Positions 51,172 through 60,898 of a stretch of 64,000 nucleotides of DNA are shown in pieces. The DNA comes from an uncultured SAR86 cluster bacterium (GTDB lineage: Bacteria; Pseudomonadota; Gammaproteobacteria; Magnimaribacterales; Magnimaribacteraceae), in assembly GCA_902628375.1 (NCBI GenBank), contig CACOMS010000002.1, positions 21,403-85,402 on the forward strand, written 5' to 3'. The notes under the pieces are model-generated. The model did no database searches and was not told the origin of the DNA. It worked only from the letters and a program-made list of their open reading frames with translations. Both the position numbers and the translations under genes were made by a program. Positions within the stretch are counted from its first letter, which is position 1. Every line of letters begins with the position of its first letter.

Positions 51172-51302
51172 TATATTATTTTCCTATAGGTTGGGTGTAT
51201 TGGGCGGGGCTATTATATTTTCGTTAAGAGTCGTTATCAATAAATAAATTTGACTTTGTGAGACATTTTGAGACAAAATTTAATCTTAATTTTCTAATAT
51301 TT

Positions 51303-51941
51303 ATGCCCAAACTTTATAACTCAATAAAAATTGATCAAGGTCTAAAGATAGGCTTAAGGGATCCAGATGGACCTGAATGGTTTGTGGACATGACATACGA
51401 TAGAAATAAGAGAACATGCAGAAAACTTGGATTGAAATATCAAGAGAACAGCAATAAAAATAAAGAAGAGGCTATTGTTGCAGCAAAAAATTTCTATCTT
51501 AATTTTCTTAAAGAAAAAGAAGAAAACTTAAGTCTAAAATTGCCCCAAAGACTTACTAGAATATTTACCTTATGCCTTTTTTTGTTATGGGTTTCCGGAG
51601 TAGCTTGGTTAATAGCCGAAATAAATTCAGAACAATCCAAAAACACTGTAACCTTAAAAAATTACTTAATGGTCTTACATGGATTATTCGTGATACCTGC
51701 ACTTATAGCCTTTGGAGGGTTAATTTATTCTCATTTTCCAAGCGGAGAAAAAATTAAGAAAAAAAAGAGATCTGGAATGTCACTCTCTTTATTTCTCGGC
51801 TTTCTTATTATTACAGGAGCATCTTTATTCTATTTAGAAGGTTCCTACATTAGGTTTCTAACAAGTTATTCTCATGCCCTTTTTGGAATAATCTTACTAC
51901 CAATAATTTTTTGGCATTATAGAAAAAGATCAATAAACTAG
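51303..51941 (+). CDS. Hypothetical multi-TM membrane protein
   Basis: Likely ATG 51303 (MPKLYNSIKIDQG; tracked start 51258); TM segments with LHG and SHALFG histidines. Confidence 0.65.
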   Translation: MPKLYNSIKIDQGLKIGLRDPDGPEWFVDMTYDRNKRTCRKLGLKYQENSNKNKEEAIVAAKNFYLNFLKEKEENLSLKLPQRLTRIFTLCLFLLWVSGVAWLIAEINSEQSKNTVTLKNYLMVLHGLFVIPALIAFGGLIYSHFPSGEKIKKKKRSGMSLSLFLGFLIITGASLFYLEGSYIRFLTSYSHALFGIILLPIIFWHYRKRSIN

Positions 51942-51950
51942 ATCCCCTCT

Positions 51951-52895
51951 ATGAAGGGAAATTTACTTATAAATCTGGGGTCTCCCAAACAGCTTAGCAT
52001 AGAGTCTGTTAAGGACTATCTTAAGGAGTTTCTTAGTGATGATTTAGTTATAGATTTTCCTAAACCCATACAAAAATTTCTAGTTAAGGGAATAATTGTG
52101 CCTTTAAGGCACAGGAAGACATTTGAATCTTACAAAAAGATCTGGACTGATGAGGGGTCTCCTCTGATTGTAATATCTAAAAAGCTAGCACAAAGAGTTC
52201 AAGACGAAACAGGAATAAAGACTGAAGTTGGAATGAGATATAAGGAGCCTTCAATAAAAGATGCTCTAAATAATTTAATAAACCAAGGTTGCGAAGAAAT
52301 AAGAGTATTACCTTTATACCCTCAATTTACTGGTTCCTCATCCTTAACTTCTATAAATAAAGTTAAAGAGTTAAAGAAAGAGCTAAATAGCAAAAGCATC
52401 AACTACATCTATAAAGAATCCTTCTACAACGACCAAAATTACATTAAGTATTTAACAGAGAGCATTTCTGGGAAAATACCAGATAATATAGATTATTTAT
52501 TATTTAGCTTTCATGGCCTCCCGAATAGACAAGATACTCAATTTGAACCTTCTTATAGTAGCCAATGCAAGGAAACTTCTAGGCTAGTAGCTGAAAAATT
52601 AGGATTCTCCGAAAAGCAATGGGGAGTGTCTTTTCAATCAAGATTAGGCCCGGGCTGGACTAAACCATTTACAGACAAAGTTTTGTCTAACTTGCCTAAC
52701 GAAGGTAAAAAAAATCTAGCAGTTGTTAGTCCTGCTTTTTATGTGGACAACTTGGAGACATTGGAAGAATTATCTATAGAAGGCAAGAAGACTTTTTTAG
52801 ACTCTGGAGGAGAAGAATTTACCTATATAGACTGCTTAAATGATTCTGATTTTGGAGTAAAGGTTATTGCGAGTCTTTTAGAAGAAATGAACTAG
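51951..52895 (+). CDS. hemH: Ferrochelatase
   Basis: LLINLGSPKQ; YPQFTGSSS; LFSFHGLPNR; SFQSRLGPGWTKP. Confidence 0.96.
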   Translation: MKGNLLINLGSPKQLSIESVKDYLKEFLSDDLVIDFPKPIQKFLVKGIIVPLRHRKTFESYKKIWTDEGSPLIVISKKLAQRVQDETGIKTEVGMRYKEPSIKDALNNLINQGCEEIRVLPLYPQFTGSSSLTSINKVKELKKELNSKSINYIYKESFYNDQNYIKYLTESISGKIPDNIDYLLFSFHGLPNRQDTQFEPSYSSQCKETSRLVAEKLGFSEKQWGVSFQSRLGPGWTKPFTDKVLSNLPNEGKKNLAVVSPAFYVDNLETLEELSIEGKKTFLDSGGEEFTYIDCLNDSDFGVKVIASLLEEMN

Positions 52896-52935
52896 ATTCT
52901 TTATCCACTTCTACAAATATTAATTCTTATCCAAT

Positions 52936-54312
52936 TTACGAGTAAATTAGATTAGGCAGAAATGTGACCAGCTGCGGGAAGGCAGCCAAAACAAGCAAAA
53001 GTCCTAATTGGATTACAATAAAAGGAATCACCCCTCTATATATAGAAATAGTTTCTATTTCAGGGGGGGCAACTCCTCTCAAGTAAAACAAAGCAAAACC
53101 AAAGGGAGGCGTCAGAAAGGAGGTTTGTAGATTTATCGCTATCATTATTCCTAACCAGATTGGATCAACTCCATAAGCCATAACAATAGGACCTACCATA
53201 GGTATTAATATAAATATTATCTGTATGAAGTCTAAGATGAAGCCCATTAAGAAAATAACTACCATCACAACCAAGACAATACCTATTACACCTCCGGGTA
53301 TCTGAGAAAAGATACTTGTAATTAACTCATCTCCTCCAAAACCCCTAAAAACTAGAACAAAAATAGATGATCCAATTAATATCATAAATACCATAGAGGT
53401 GATCTCAGTAGTGCCCTCTACAGCTTCCGTTAAATTCTTTTTATTTAACTTTCCTTTAGATAGTGCCAGTAAAATTGCACCAAAAGCTCCTACGCCTGCA
53501 GCTTCAGTTGGTGTTGCGATACCTGCTAGTATTGAACCAAGAACGGCCACTATTAAAAGAAGAGGCGGAGCTAAGTTAGTAAGTACAAGTTTTAAGGTGG
53601 TGCTTTGATTAGATTTTTCTACTTCATGAGCGGGGGCAGCCATCGGATTTAAATAAGATTTAATAATTACATAAGTTATATAGCTGAATACCAATATCAT
53701 TCCAGGAACTATTGCTCCTAAGAATAAATCACCTACCGATACAGTTTTTGCTGAGAAATTACCTATGCTTAACTGAGATTGTTGATAAGCAGAAGAGAGT
53801 ACATCCCCCAAAATCACAAGCGCTACCGACGGAGGAATAATTTGTCCTAGTGTGCCCGTTGCACAAATTGTTCCTGTAGCTAAGCTATGATCATAATTCC
53901 TGCCTAGCATTATGGGAAGAGATATAAGGCCCATTGCTATAACAGTAGCTCCTACTATTCCTGTACTGGCTGCTATTAATGCTCCAACTAATATCACTGA
54001 AATAGCTAGACTCCCTCTAAAGCCTCCTATTATTTCAGCCATATTTCCGAGTAAATCTTCTGCTAAGTTAGACTTCTCTAGTAATACCCCCATAAATACA
54101 AATAAAGGCACAGCTACCAAATTCATGTTTGTCATATCGCCATATAGTTTTATAGGGATTGCTCCTAAAAGGGCAGGCTCAAATACGCCAAATAAAATTC
54201 CTATACCAGCAAAAAGAAGAGATGTGCCAGCTAAAGTAAAGGCAACAGGGAAGCCAGCCATAAAAAATAAGCAGATGACAAAGAACATCAGAAGAGGAAT
54301 GAGCTCAACCAT
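52936..54312 (-). CDS. TRAP transporter large permease (DctM)
   Basis: GATGIVGATVIAMGLISLP-type motifs, TLGQIIPPSVALVILGD, LQTSFLTPPFGFALFYLRG. Confidence 0.95.
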   Translation of the reverse strand: MVELIPLLMFFVICLFFMAGFPVAFTLAGTSLLFAGIGILFGVFEPALLGAIPIKLYGDMTNMNLVAVPLFVFMGVLLEKSNLAEDLLGNMAEIIGGFRGSLAISVILVGALIAASTGIVGATVIAMGLISLPIMLGRNYDHSLATGTICATGTLGQIIPPSVALVILGDVLSSAYQQSQLSIGNFSAKTVSVGDLFLGAIVPGMILVFSYITYVIIKSYLNPMAAPAHEVEKSNQSTTLKLVLTNLAPPLLLIVAVLGSILAGIATPTEAAGVGAFGAILLALSKGKLNKKNLTEAVEGTTEITSMVFMILIGSSIFVLVFRGFGGDELITSIFSQIPGGVIGIVLVVMVVIFLMGFILDFIQIIFILIPMVGPIVMAYGVDPIWLGIMIAINLQTSFLTPPFGFALFYLRGVAPPEIETISIYRGVIPFIVIQLGLLLVLAAFPQLVTFLPNLIYS

Positions 54313-54802
54313 CTTTAAGTCTCATAAAGTTTTTTAGTGTTTCTGAAATACTTTGTAAAAAAAGTAAAACACAAACAACCAACAGGAGTGTTTTTTGTAA
54401 ATAGACAAGAGGAATTCCATCTGGCTCAGGTGATCTTTCCATTATTTTCCAAGAAAACTCTACAAATCCCCAAGAATATATAAATACTGTTATACAAAAG
54501 GGCATAAGAAAAATTAGATTTCCTATGACGTTTACCAATGCTTTTGTTTTGTTAGAGAAATTTCTATAAAAAATATCTACTCTTACATGCGAATCTCTAT
54601 TAAGAGTAAAAGCAGCTCCAAGGAGAAAAAGAGCGCCATGAAGGTAGAGAACTACATCCTGCAAGAAAACAGAGCCCATATTGAGACCATATCTCAGCAG
54701 AACAACTAAGCAGGTTACCAGGACCATTGCTCCTACAAACCAAGAAGAAAACTTACCTATTGCCTCAGAAAGGCTATCTAGTCTAGAAGTCAGTTTATTC
54801 AC
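54305..54802 (-). CDS. TRAP transporter small permease (DctQ)
   Basis: Four-TM pattern; NRDSHVRVDIFY; overlaps dctM. Confidence 0.92.
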   Translation of the reverse strand: MNKLTSRLDSLSEAIGKFSSWFVGAMVLVTCLVVLLRYGLNMGSVFLQDVVLYLHGALFLLGAAFTLNRDSHVRVDIFYRNFSNKTKALVNVIGNLIFLMPFCITVFIYSWGFVEFSWKIMERSPEPDGIPLVYLQKTLLLVVCVLLFLQSISETLKNFMRLKDG

Positions 54803-54845
54803 AATTATGCAGAATATTATTTATAATTTAATTGAGGTAATTTAT

Positions 54846-56054
54846 ATGGATTTACATTTTTCACAAGAGGAACTTGATTTCCAGAGTTCAGTTAAAGATT
54901 GGCTAAAGGATAATTATCCTGAGGATATGAGAGAAAGATATTCCAATAGCCCTAATGGACATTTAACTAGAGAAGAACATATGAGATGGCAAAAATCTCT
55001 TTACGAAAGAGGTTGGGCAGGAATAAATTGGCCAAAAGAATATGGTGGTGCAGAGTTTACGGCCGCTCAAAAATACTTATTTAATAAAGAAATGGCTGCG
55101 GCGAATGCTCCATCAGTAGTGGCTTTTGGAGAAAAGATGGTTGCTCCTGTGATAATGGCATTTGGAAGCGATGAGCAAAAGAGTAATTATTTACCCGACA
55201 TACTATCTTCTAAGGTTTGGTGGTGCCAAGGCTACTCAGAACCAGGCTCAGGGTCAGACCTTGCTTCGCTGAAAACAAAAGCTGAAGATAAAGGTGATCA
55301 CTACCTAGTAAATGGAGCTAAAACGTGGACTACTATGGCGCAATATGCTGACATGATTTTCTGTTTAGTCAGGACTTCTCAAGAAGAAATCCCTCAAAAG
55401 GGGATATCTTTTCTCTTAATTGATATGCATTCTCCAGGAATTACTGTTCAGCCAATTGTAACTTTGGATAAAGCTCCAGATGGGGATCAGGAAATTAATA
55501 CTGTTTTTTTTGAAAATGTAAAAGTCCCAAAAGAAAACCTAATAGGCGAAGAAGGAAAAGGGTGGACCTATGCTAAATATTTATTGGAATTTGAAAGAGG
55601 CAACGGTTACTCATCAGAACTCTATGAGCAACTAAATAGAGTTAGGAAAGTAGCAGGAACTATTAGTGCAAATGGTATTCCTCTAAGTGAAGACGATGAA
55701 TTTATTAAAAAAACATCTGAGGTTGAAGTTCAAATAAATGCCATGGAGGCTACGGAGCTCAGAATACTTGGTAGTTTATCTGCAGGACAGAATGTTGGAC
55801 CAGAATCCTCCTTGCTTAAAACCAGAGGAACAGAAATTGGTCAGTTAATAACAGAAATGGCTGTAGAAGCAGTCGATTATTATGCAATTCCTTTTAATAA
55901 TCCTGGTCCAGGAAGCAACGAACTCCCTATAGGGAGTGCTTTTGCTAATACTTCTGCTCCAAGGTATTTTAATTATAGAAAAGCTAGTATTTATGCTGGC
56001 TCTAATGAGATTCAAAGGAATATAATGGCGAAATTAGTATTAGGACTGACATGA
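54846..56054 (+). CDS. Acyl-CoA dehydrogenase
   Basis: True start ATG 54846 (MDLHFSQEELDF; tracked 54681 overlaps dctQ); WCQGYSEPGSGSDLASLKT. Confidence 0.95.
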   Translation: MDLHFSQEELDFQSSVKDWLKDNYPEDMRERYSNSPNGHLTREEHMRWQKSLYERGWAGINWPKEYGGAEFTAAQKYLFNKEMAAANAPSVVAFGEKMVAPVIMAFGSDEQKSNYLPDILSSKVWWCQGYSEPGSGSDLASLKTKAEDKGDHYLVNGAKTWTTMAQYADMIFCLVRTSQEEIPQKGISFLLIDMHSPGITVQPIVTLDKAPDGDQEINTVFFENVKVPKENLIGEEGKGWTYAKYLLEFERGNGYSSELYEQLNRVRKVAGTISANGIPLSEDDEFIKKTSEVEVQINAMEATELRILGSLSAGQNVGPESSLLKTRGTEIGQLITEMAVEAVDYYAIPFNNPGPGSNELPIGSAFANTSAPRYFNYRKASIYAGSNEIQRNIMAKLVLGLT

Positions 56055-56824
56055 TTACTCTTCTCTCACCTGCAAAAACTTTAGATTATGAATCACCTTT
56101 ACCAGTGAAAGACTTTAGTGTTCCTGGAAATTTAAGACAGTCAAAGCAATTGATAAAGGCACTTAGAAAGAAAGATCCTCAAGATTTATCAGACCTTATG
56201 GGCCTTAGTGAAAAATTAGCCAACTTAAATTTTGAGAGAAACATGAACTGGGAGCCCCCAGTAAAACATTCTGATGATATTAGACAGGCAATATTTGCCT
56301 TTAAGGGTGATGTATATACTGGTTTATCTGCTTATTCTTTAAAGAAATCAGATATCAATTTTCTTGATAAGCATGTAAGAATTCTCTCAGGGTTATATGG
56401 GATTCTGAAACCCCTAGACCTTATGTCTCCTTATAGACTTGAAATGGGCACAAAACTTGAAACTTCAGAAGGAAAGGATCTTTATGAGTTTTGGGGACAA
56501 GAGATAACTAATTCTATCAATGAATCTATCTCTACTCATAAAAGCAAATACATTCTAAATTTAGCTTCAGTTGAATATTTCTCTTCAGTCAGAAAGGACT
56601 TATTAAATGGAGAGGTAATCAGCCCAGTATTCAAAGACTATAAAAATGGCAAGTATAAGATAATCAGTTTTTTTGCTAAGAAAGCAAGAGGCTCAATGAC
56701 TAGGTATCTTGTTGAGAACAGAATAGATTCCCCAAAAGATATAAGCGGGTTTGATTATGATGGGTACAAATATTCAAAGTCAGAGTCAACTGAATACTCC
56801 CCCGTATTTTTAAGAAAAGCTTAA
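56051..56824 (+). CDS. yaaA: Peroxide stress protein YaaA
   Basis: MITLLSPAKTLDYESPLP; YSLKKSDINFLDKHVRILSGLYGILKPLDLM. Confidence 0.96.
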   Translation: MITLLSPAKTLDYESPLPVKDFSVPGNLRQSKQLIKALRKKDPQDLSDLMGLSEKLANLNFERNMNWEPPVKHSDDIRQAIFAFKGDVYTGLSAYSLKKSDINFLDKHVRILSGLYGILKPLDLMSPYRLEMGTKLETSEGKDLYEFWGQEITNSINESISTHKSKYILNLASVEYFSSVRKDLLNGEVISPVFKDYKNGKYKIISFFAKKARGSMTRYLVENRIDSPKDISGFDYDGYKYSKSESTEYSPVFLRKA

Positions 56825-57672
56825 GAAGGTATTTCGCCGTCTAAGTATCTTCTTCTAGGTAATAGGTCTTCAAATTCAGGATCTTTATTTTCAGCTTTTG
56901 CTTTAAAAGCAACTGACATTTCATCTCCTATACCCATGGCATTATTCCATAAAGCTATGTGATTAAGAGATTCCTCTGTAGTGTGATCTCTTCCATAATT
57001 TAAAGATTCTTTAGTTCCTGCTATGGCTAGAGGTCCTTTAGAAGCTATATCTTTAGCAACCTCCATAACGCCTTTCATCATATCCTCTTTGCTTTCAAAT
57101 ATTTTATTTACTAGGCCGTGCTTAAGCGCCTCTTCAGGCACAAATCTTCTTCCTGTATAAGCCAGTTCTCTGACTATTCCTTCAGGGACTAGTCTTGGTA
57201 TTCTTTGAAGAGTACCAACGTCGGCTGCCATGCCTATATTGATTTCTTGTATACAGAAGAAAGCATCTTTGGTGCAATAACGTAAGTCTGTGGCGGTAAC
57301 TAAGTCCATACCACCTCCGACACATGCCCCCTGGATAGCAGAGATAACTGGCATTCTTGCTTTTTCAAGACAGCTAATAGTGTGTTGCAGATCCAAAGTA
57401 ACTCGATAGGCAGACTCACTTAACATTCCCTTGTGTGTATTAGGCATAGAGTCTGAAGGAGCAAAGTTTGCTAGATCCATACCAGCACAAAAGTGCTTAC
57501 CTTCACCAGACAACACTATTACCCTGGCAGAAGCATTATCTGAAAGAGTTTCTACAAGATGAGGCAGTTCCGACCAGAAAGCTTTATTCATAGAATTAAA
57601 TTCATCCGGTCTATTCATTCTCACATGAGCAACTTTGTCTTTTATTTCAAAATCAAAACAGGTGTAATCCAT
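56821..57672 (-). CDS. Enoyl-CoA hydratase/isomerase family protein
   Basis: LSGEGKHFCAGMDL; GGGMDLVTATDLRYC. Confidence 0.94.
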   Translation of the reverse strand: MDYTCFDFEIKDKVAHVRMNRPDEFNSMNKAFWSELPHLVETLSDNASARVIVLSGEGKHFCAGMDLANFAPSDSMPNTHKGMLSESAYRVTLDLQHTISCLEKARMPVISAIQGACVGGGMDLVTATDLRYCTKDAFFCIQEINIGMAADVGTLQRIPRLVPEGIVRELAYTGRRFVPEEALKHGLVNKIFESKEDMMKGVMEVAKDIASKGPLAIAGTKESLNYGRDHTTEESLNHIALWNNAMGIGDEMSVAFKAKAENKDPEFEDLLPRRRYLDGEIPS

Positions 57673-57683
57673 TTTTTTCTCCT

Positions 57684-57845
57684 TTAGTTAATAATTTCTC
57701 TTAGTTTTTTAACGTTTATTTCTAGTTCATCAACTAAGTTTAAAGTTTCATGAACAGATAAAGCGCTTTTTTTATTTCTACTCATCCTCATTAAACCTTT
57801 AGCAAGTGCATCTAGATGTTTGTTTATTTCCTCGTTATTTTCCAT
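57684..57845 (-). CDS. Small ORF (53 aa), possible hypothetical protein
   Basis: MENNEEINKHLDALAKGLMRMSRNKKSALSVHETLNLVDELEINVKKLREIIN; 11 bp upstream of the enoyl-CoA hydratase gene. Confidence 0.5.
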   Translation of the reverse strand: MENNEEINKHLDALAKGLMRMSRNKKSALSVHETLNLVDELEINVKKLREIIN

Positions 57846-57921
57846 TTATCTTTTACCTTCTTTTGATATGCACATTGTAAAAGAAAATAACTTGCTCACA
57901 AGTTAAAGTAGAATAATAGCC

Positions 57922-58722
57922 ATGAACGTTAATGATTTAGCTTATGAGGTTAAAAATATAATAAAAGAGGCTTCTAGCAAGGTAATGGAAATATATTCCT
58001 TAGAAGACGTAGAAATTATTGATAAGCAGGATGGCTCCCCAGTTACTAAAGCAGATTATGAATCTAATGAGATAATAATTAAAGGCTTGAGAGATTTAGA
58101 TCCAAATATCCCAATACTTTCTGAGGAAGGCAGTCAATTAACAAAAGAAGAACGCGAACTCTTTTGGATGATAGATCCTCTAGATGGAACCAAAGAATTT
58201 ATCAATAAGAATGGCGAATTTACAGTAAACATAGCTTTGATTCACAAGGGCGAACCTATTTTGGGTTTGGTTAGTGCTCCTGCAATTGATGAAACCTTTA
58301 TAGGAATAAAAGGAGAAGGGTCTTTTAAGATAAGTGGAGAACGTGAAAGCAAAATCAAACCTTCATCTGTAGGAAAAACTTTAAGTGTTACGATAAGCAG
58401 AAGCCATCAATCACAAAAAGATAAAGATTTCATTAACTCTGCTAAAAAATCCTTTGAAGGCATAAATAAAATAGAAACCGGAAGCTCCTTAAAACTATGT
58501 AGGGTAGCTGAAGGTGCTGCTGATATTTATTGCAGATTTGGCCCAACCTATCAATGGGATATTGCAGCCGGGCAGGCGGTAGTGACTTCTTCTGGAGGTA
58601 AAGTGAATTCGCTAGAAGGAGACTCTCTTACTTATAGATTTGATCCAGAAAAGAAAAATCCAGAATTTTATTGTATTGGAGATGTTTCTTATGATTGGAA
58701 AAGTCTTATTTCATCTTCTTGA
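57922..58722 (+). CDS. cysQ: 3'(2'),5'-bisphosphate nucleotidase
   Basis: DGSPVTKADYESN; ILSEEG; WMIDPLDGTKEFI; YQWDIAAGQAV. Confidence 0.94.
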   Translation: MNVNDLAYEVKNIIKEASSKVMEIYSLEDVEIIDKQDGSPVTKADYESNEIIIKGLRDLDPNIPILSEEGSQLTKEERELFWMIDPLDGTKEFINKNGEFTVNIALIHKGEPILGLVSAPAIDETFIGIKGEGSFKISGERESKIKPSSVGKTLSVTISRSHQSQKDKDFINSAKKSFEGINKIETGSSLKLCRVAEGAADIYCRFGPTYQWDIAAGQAVVTSSGGKVNSLEGDSLTYRFDPEKKNPEFYCIGDVSYDWKSLISSS

Positions 58723-58723
58723 A

Positions 58724-59686
58724 TTAAGCTATTTCTATAACGATTTTCCCAATATTTTGGTTGTTTAGCATAAGCTTATGAGCGTCTTCAATTTCTGAAA
58801 TGTTCATGGTTTTGAAAATGACTGGTTTAATTTCATTTTTTTCAATTAGAGGCCAGACCTTACTTTCTAGATCCTTCATTACTTGACCTTTAAGCTCCTT
58901 GTGCCGTGCCCTTATCGTCGAGCCTATAATTTTTTGTCTCCTCATCATTAAATGACCAAGATTTATTTCACTTGTTATTCCTCCCATCAAACCTATGATG
59001 ACTAACTTACCTTCTAGGCCAAGTATTTTCTGGTTATTGGAGAAATAATCTCCGCCAACAGGATCAAGAATTAAATCAAAACCACTTTTAACCCAAGAAT
59101 TTATTTCTTCAAATGCTCCTTCTCCTCTAACAACCCCCTGTTTGCTACCTAGTTCTAAGCAAAATCTCAATTTTTCTTCGCTGCCTACTGTTACAAATGA
59201 ATTAGCTCCAAACGAACTACAAAGCTGTATCGCAGCAGTTCCTATGCCACTGGCCCCAGCATGGAGCAGTATGTTTTGTCCTTGTGATAAGTTTCCCTCT
59301 AGAAATAAGTTAAGCCAACAAGTGGCAAAAACTTCTGGCAAGGAAGCAGATTCTATTAACGATAGATTGGTTGGAGTTTTTATAGCCTGAATTGATGGAC
59401 AGCATACATATTCTGCGTATCCGCCTCCAGCTAGTAGAGCACAAACCTCTTCGCCAATTCTATTTTCGCTTACATTTTCTCCAACTTTTACTATTATTCC
59501 AGAACACTCTAAGCCCAAAATATCAGTTTCTCCCTCTGGTGGAGGATAATTACCAGCTCTTTGAGCTAGGTCAGCTCTATTAATGGCAGTAGCTGAGATT
59601 TTGATCAGCACCTCATCTTTCTTAGGTTCTGGTAACTTTATTTCTTCCCAAACAAGGGAGCCTTCAACAATTTGTATAGCTTTCAT
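58724..59686 (-). CDS. NAD(P)H-quinone oxidoreductase / zinc-type alcohol dehydrogenase-like (PIG3 family)
   Basis: ATAINRADLAQRAGNYPPP; HAGASGIGTAAIQL; DPVGGDYF. Confidence 0.93.
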   Translation of the reverse strand: MKAIQIVEGSLVWEEIKLPEPKKDEVLIKISATAINRADLAQRAGNYPPPEGETDILGLECSGIIVKVGENVSENRIGEEVCALLAGGGYAEYVCCPSIQAIKTPTNLSLIESASLPEVFATCWLNLFLEGNLSQGQNILLHAGASGIGTAAIQLCSSFGANSFVTVGSEEKLRFCLELGSKQGVVRGEGAFEEINSWVKSGFDLILDPVGGDYFSNNQKILGLEGKLVIIGLMGGITSEINLGHLMMRRQKIIGSTIRARHKELKGQVMKDLESKVWPLIEKNEIKPVIFKTMNISEIEDAHKLMLNNQNIGKIVIEIA

Positions 59687-59793
59687 AAAAGGACTTTATT
59701 CTTGTTTACTTCTAGTAGATTTGTCTAGTAAAAAAATTTATAAAAGAGCAATTTTGTACAATTTTCATCCAAAAATGTAAAATTCGGCGAAAT

Positions 59794-60684
59794 ATGACTA
59801 AAAACGAAGAGAAGGAAGTAAAAAAACCTGGAACAGCTTTACAGGAGATAAATCTATCTTCTCCTGGAGCTAACCTTGAGTCATACATAAACTCAATTCA
59901 TGGAATAGGCATACTTTCTCCTGAAGAAGAGAAAAAACTTGCAGAGGATCTTTATTATAGAAACGATGTAGATGCAGCAAGAAAATTAGTTTTAGCTCAT
60001 TTAAGATTTGTAGTTCATATTGCAAAAACTTATAAAGGATATGGACTTTCTGAAGCAGACCTAATCCAAGAAGGTAATATTGGTCTCATGAAAGCGGTTA
60101 GGAAATTTAACCCTGAAGAAGGAGTTAGGCTTATTTCTTATGCTGTTCATTGGATAAGAGCGGAAATACACGAATATGTTTTGAGAAACTGGAAGATAGT
60201 TAAGATCGCAACCACAAAAGCGCAAAGAAAATTATTTTTTAATCTAAGAAAAAAGAAGCAAGGACTTTCCTGGCTTACAAACTCTGAAATAGAAGACATA
60301 GCTGATGATTTAGGTGTTAAACCTGAAGAAGTTAGAGAAATGGAAAAAAGAATGAGTGGAATCGATATGTCATTCGATCCTCCATCCGAGGCTGATGAAG
60401 ACGAAAATTATTCACCATCGAGCTATTTACCTGATGAAGAAAGTGATCCACAGCAAATCGTTGAAAAGGAGATAGATTCTCAAGTTAATACAAAATACCT
60501 ATACACTGCAATTAAAGAACTTGATGAAAGAAGCAAAGGAATAATCTTTGATAGATGGCTTTCTGACGAGAAACTTACTTTACATGAATTAGCAGAAAAA
60601 TATGGAGTTTCAGCTGAAAGAGTTCGCCAAATAGAACAAAATGCCATGAAGAAAGTTAAGCAATCACTAACAATTGAGCAGTAA
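59794..60684 (+). CDS. rpoH: RNA polymerase heat-shock sigma factor (sigma-32)
   Basis: LRFVVHIAKTYKGYGLSEADLIQEGNIGLMKAVRKF; YGVSAERVRQIEQNAMKKVK. Confidence 0.95.
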   Translation: MTKNEEKEVKKPGTALQEINLSSPGANLESYINSIHGIGILSPEEEKKLAEDLYYRNDVDAARKLVLAHLRFVVHIAKTYKGYGLSEADLIQEGNIGLMKAVRKFNPEEGVRLISYAVHWIRAEIHEYVLRNWKIVKIATTKAQRKLFFNLRKKKQGLSWLTNSEIEDIADDLGVKPEEVREMEKRMSGIDMSFDPPSEADEDENYSPSSYLPDEESDPQQIVEKEIDSQVNTKYLYTAIKELDERSKGIIFDRWLSDEKLTLHELAEKYGVSAERVRQIEQNAMKKVKQSLTIEQ

Positions 60685-60693
60685 TAGGATTTA

Positions 60694-60894
60694 ATGCAGA
60701 TCTCAGTAAATGGAGAAGAGATGGAAGTTTCTTCAGGATTCACAATAGGCAACCTTTTAAATATGCTAGAACTCACGCCAGAAAGACTTGCCGTAGAAAG
60801 GAATGGTATGGTTATTTCCAGAAAACTACTAACTGAAACCATCTTAGAAGAAGGAGATAAATTGGAAATAGTTAAAGCTATAGGAGGAGGGTAA
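60694..60894 (+). CDS. thiS: Sulfur carrier protein ThiS
   Basis: [23 protein letters not shown]-terminal GG. Confidence 0.95.
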   Translation: MQISVNGEEMEVSSGFTIGNLLNMLELTPERLAVERNGMVISRKLLTETILEEGDKLEIVKAIGGG

Positions 60895-60898
60895 TCCC

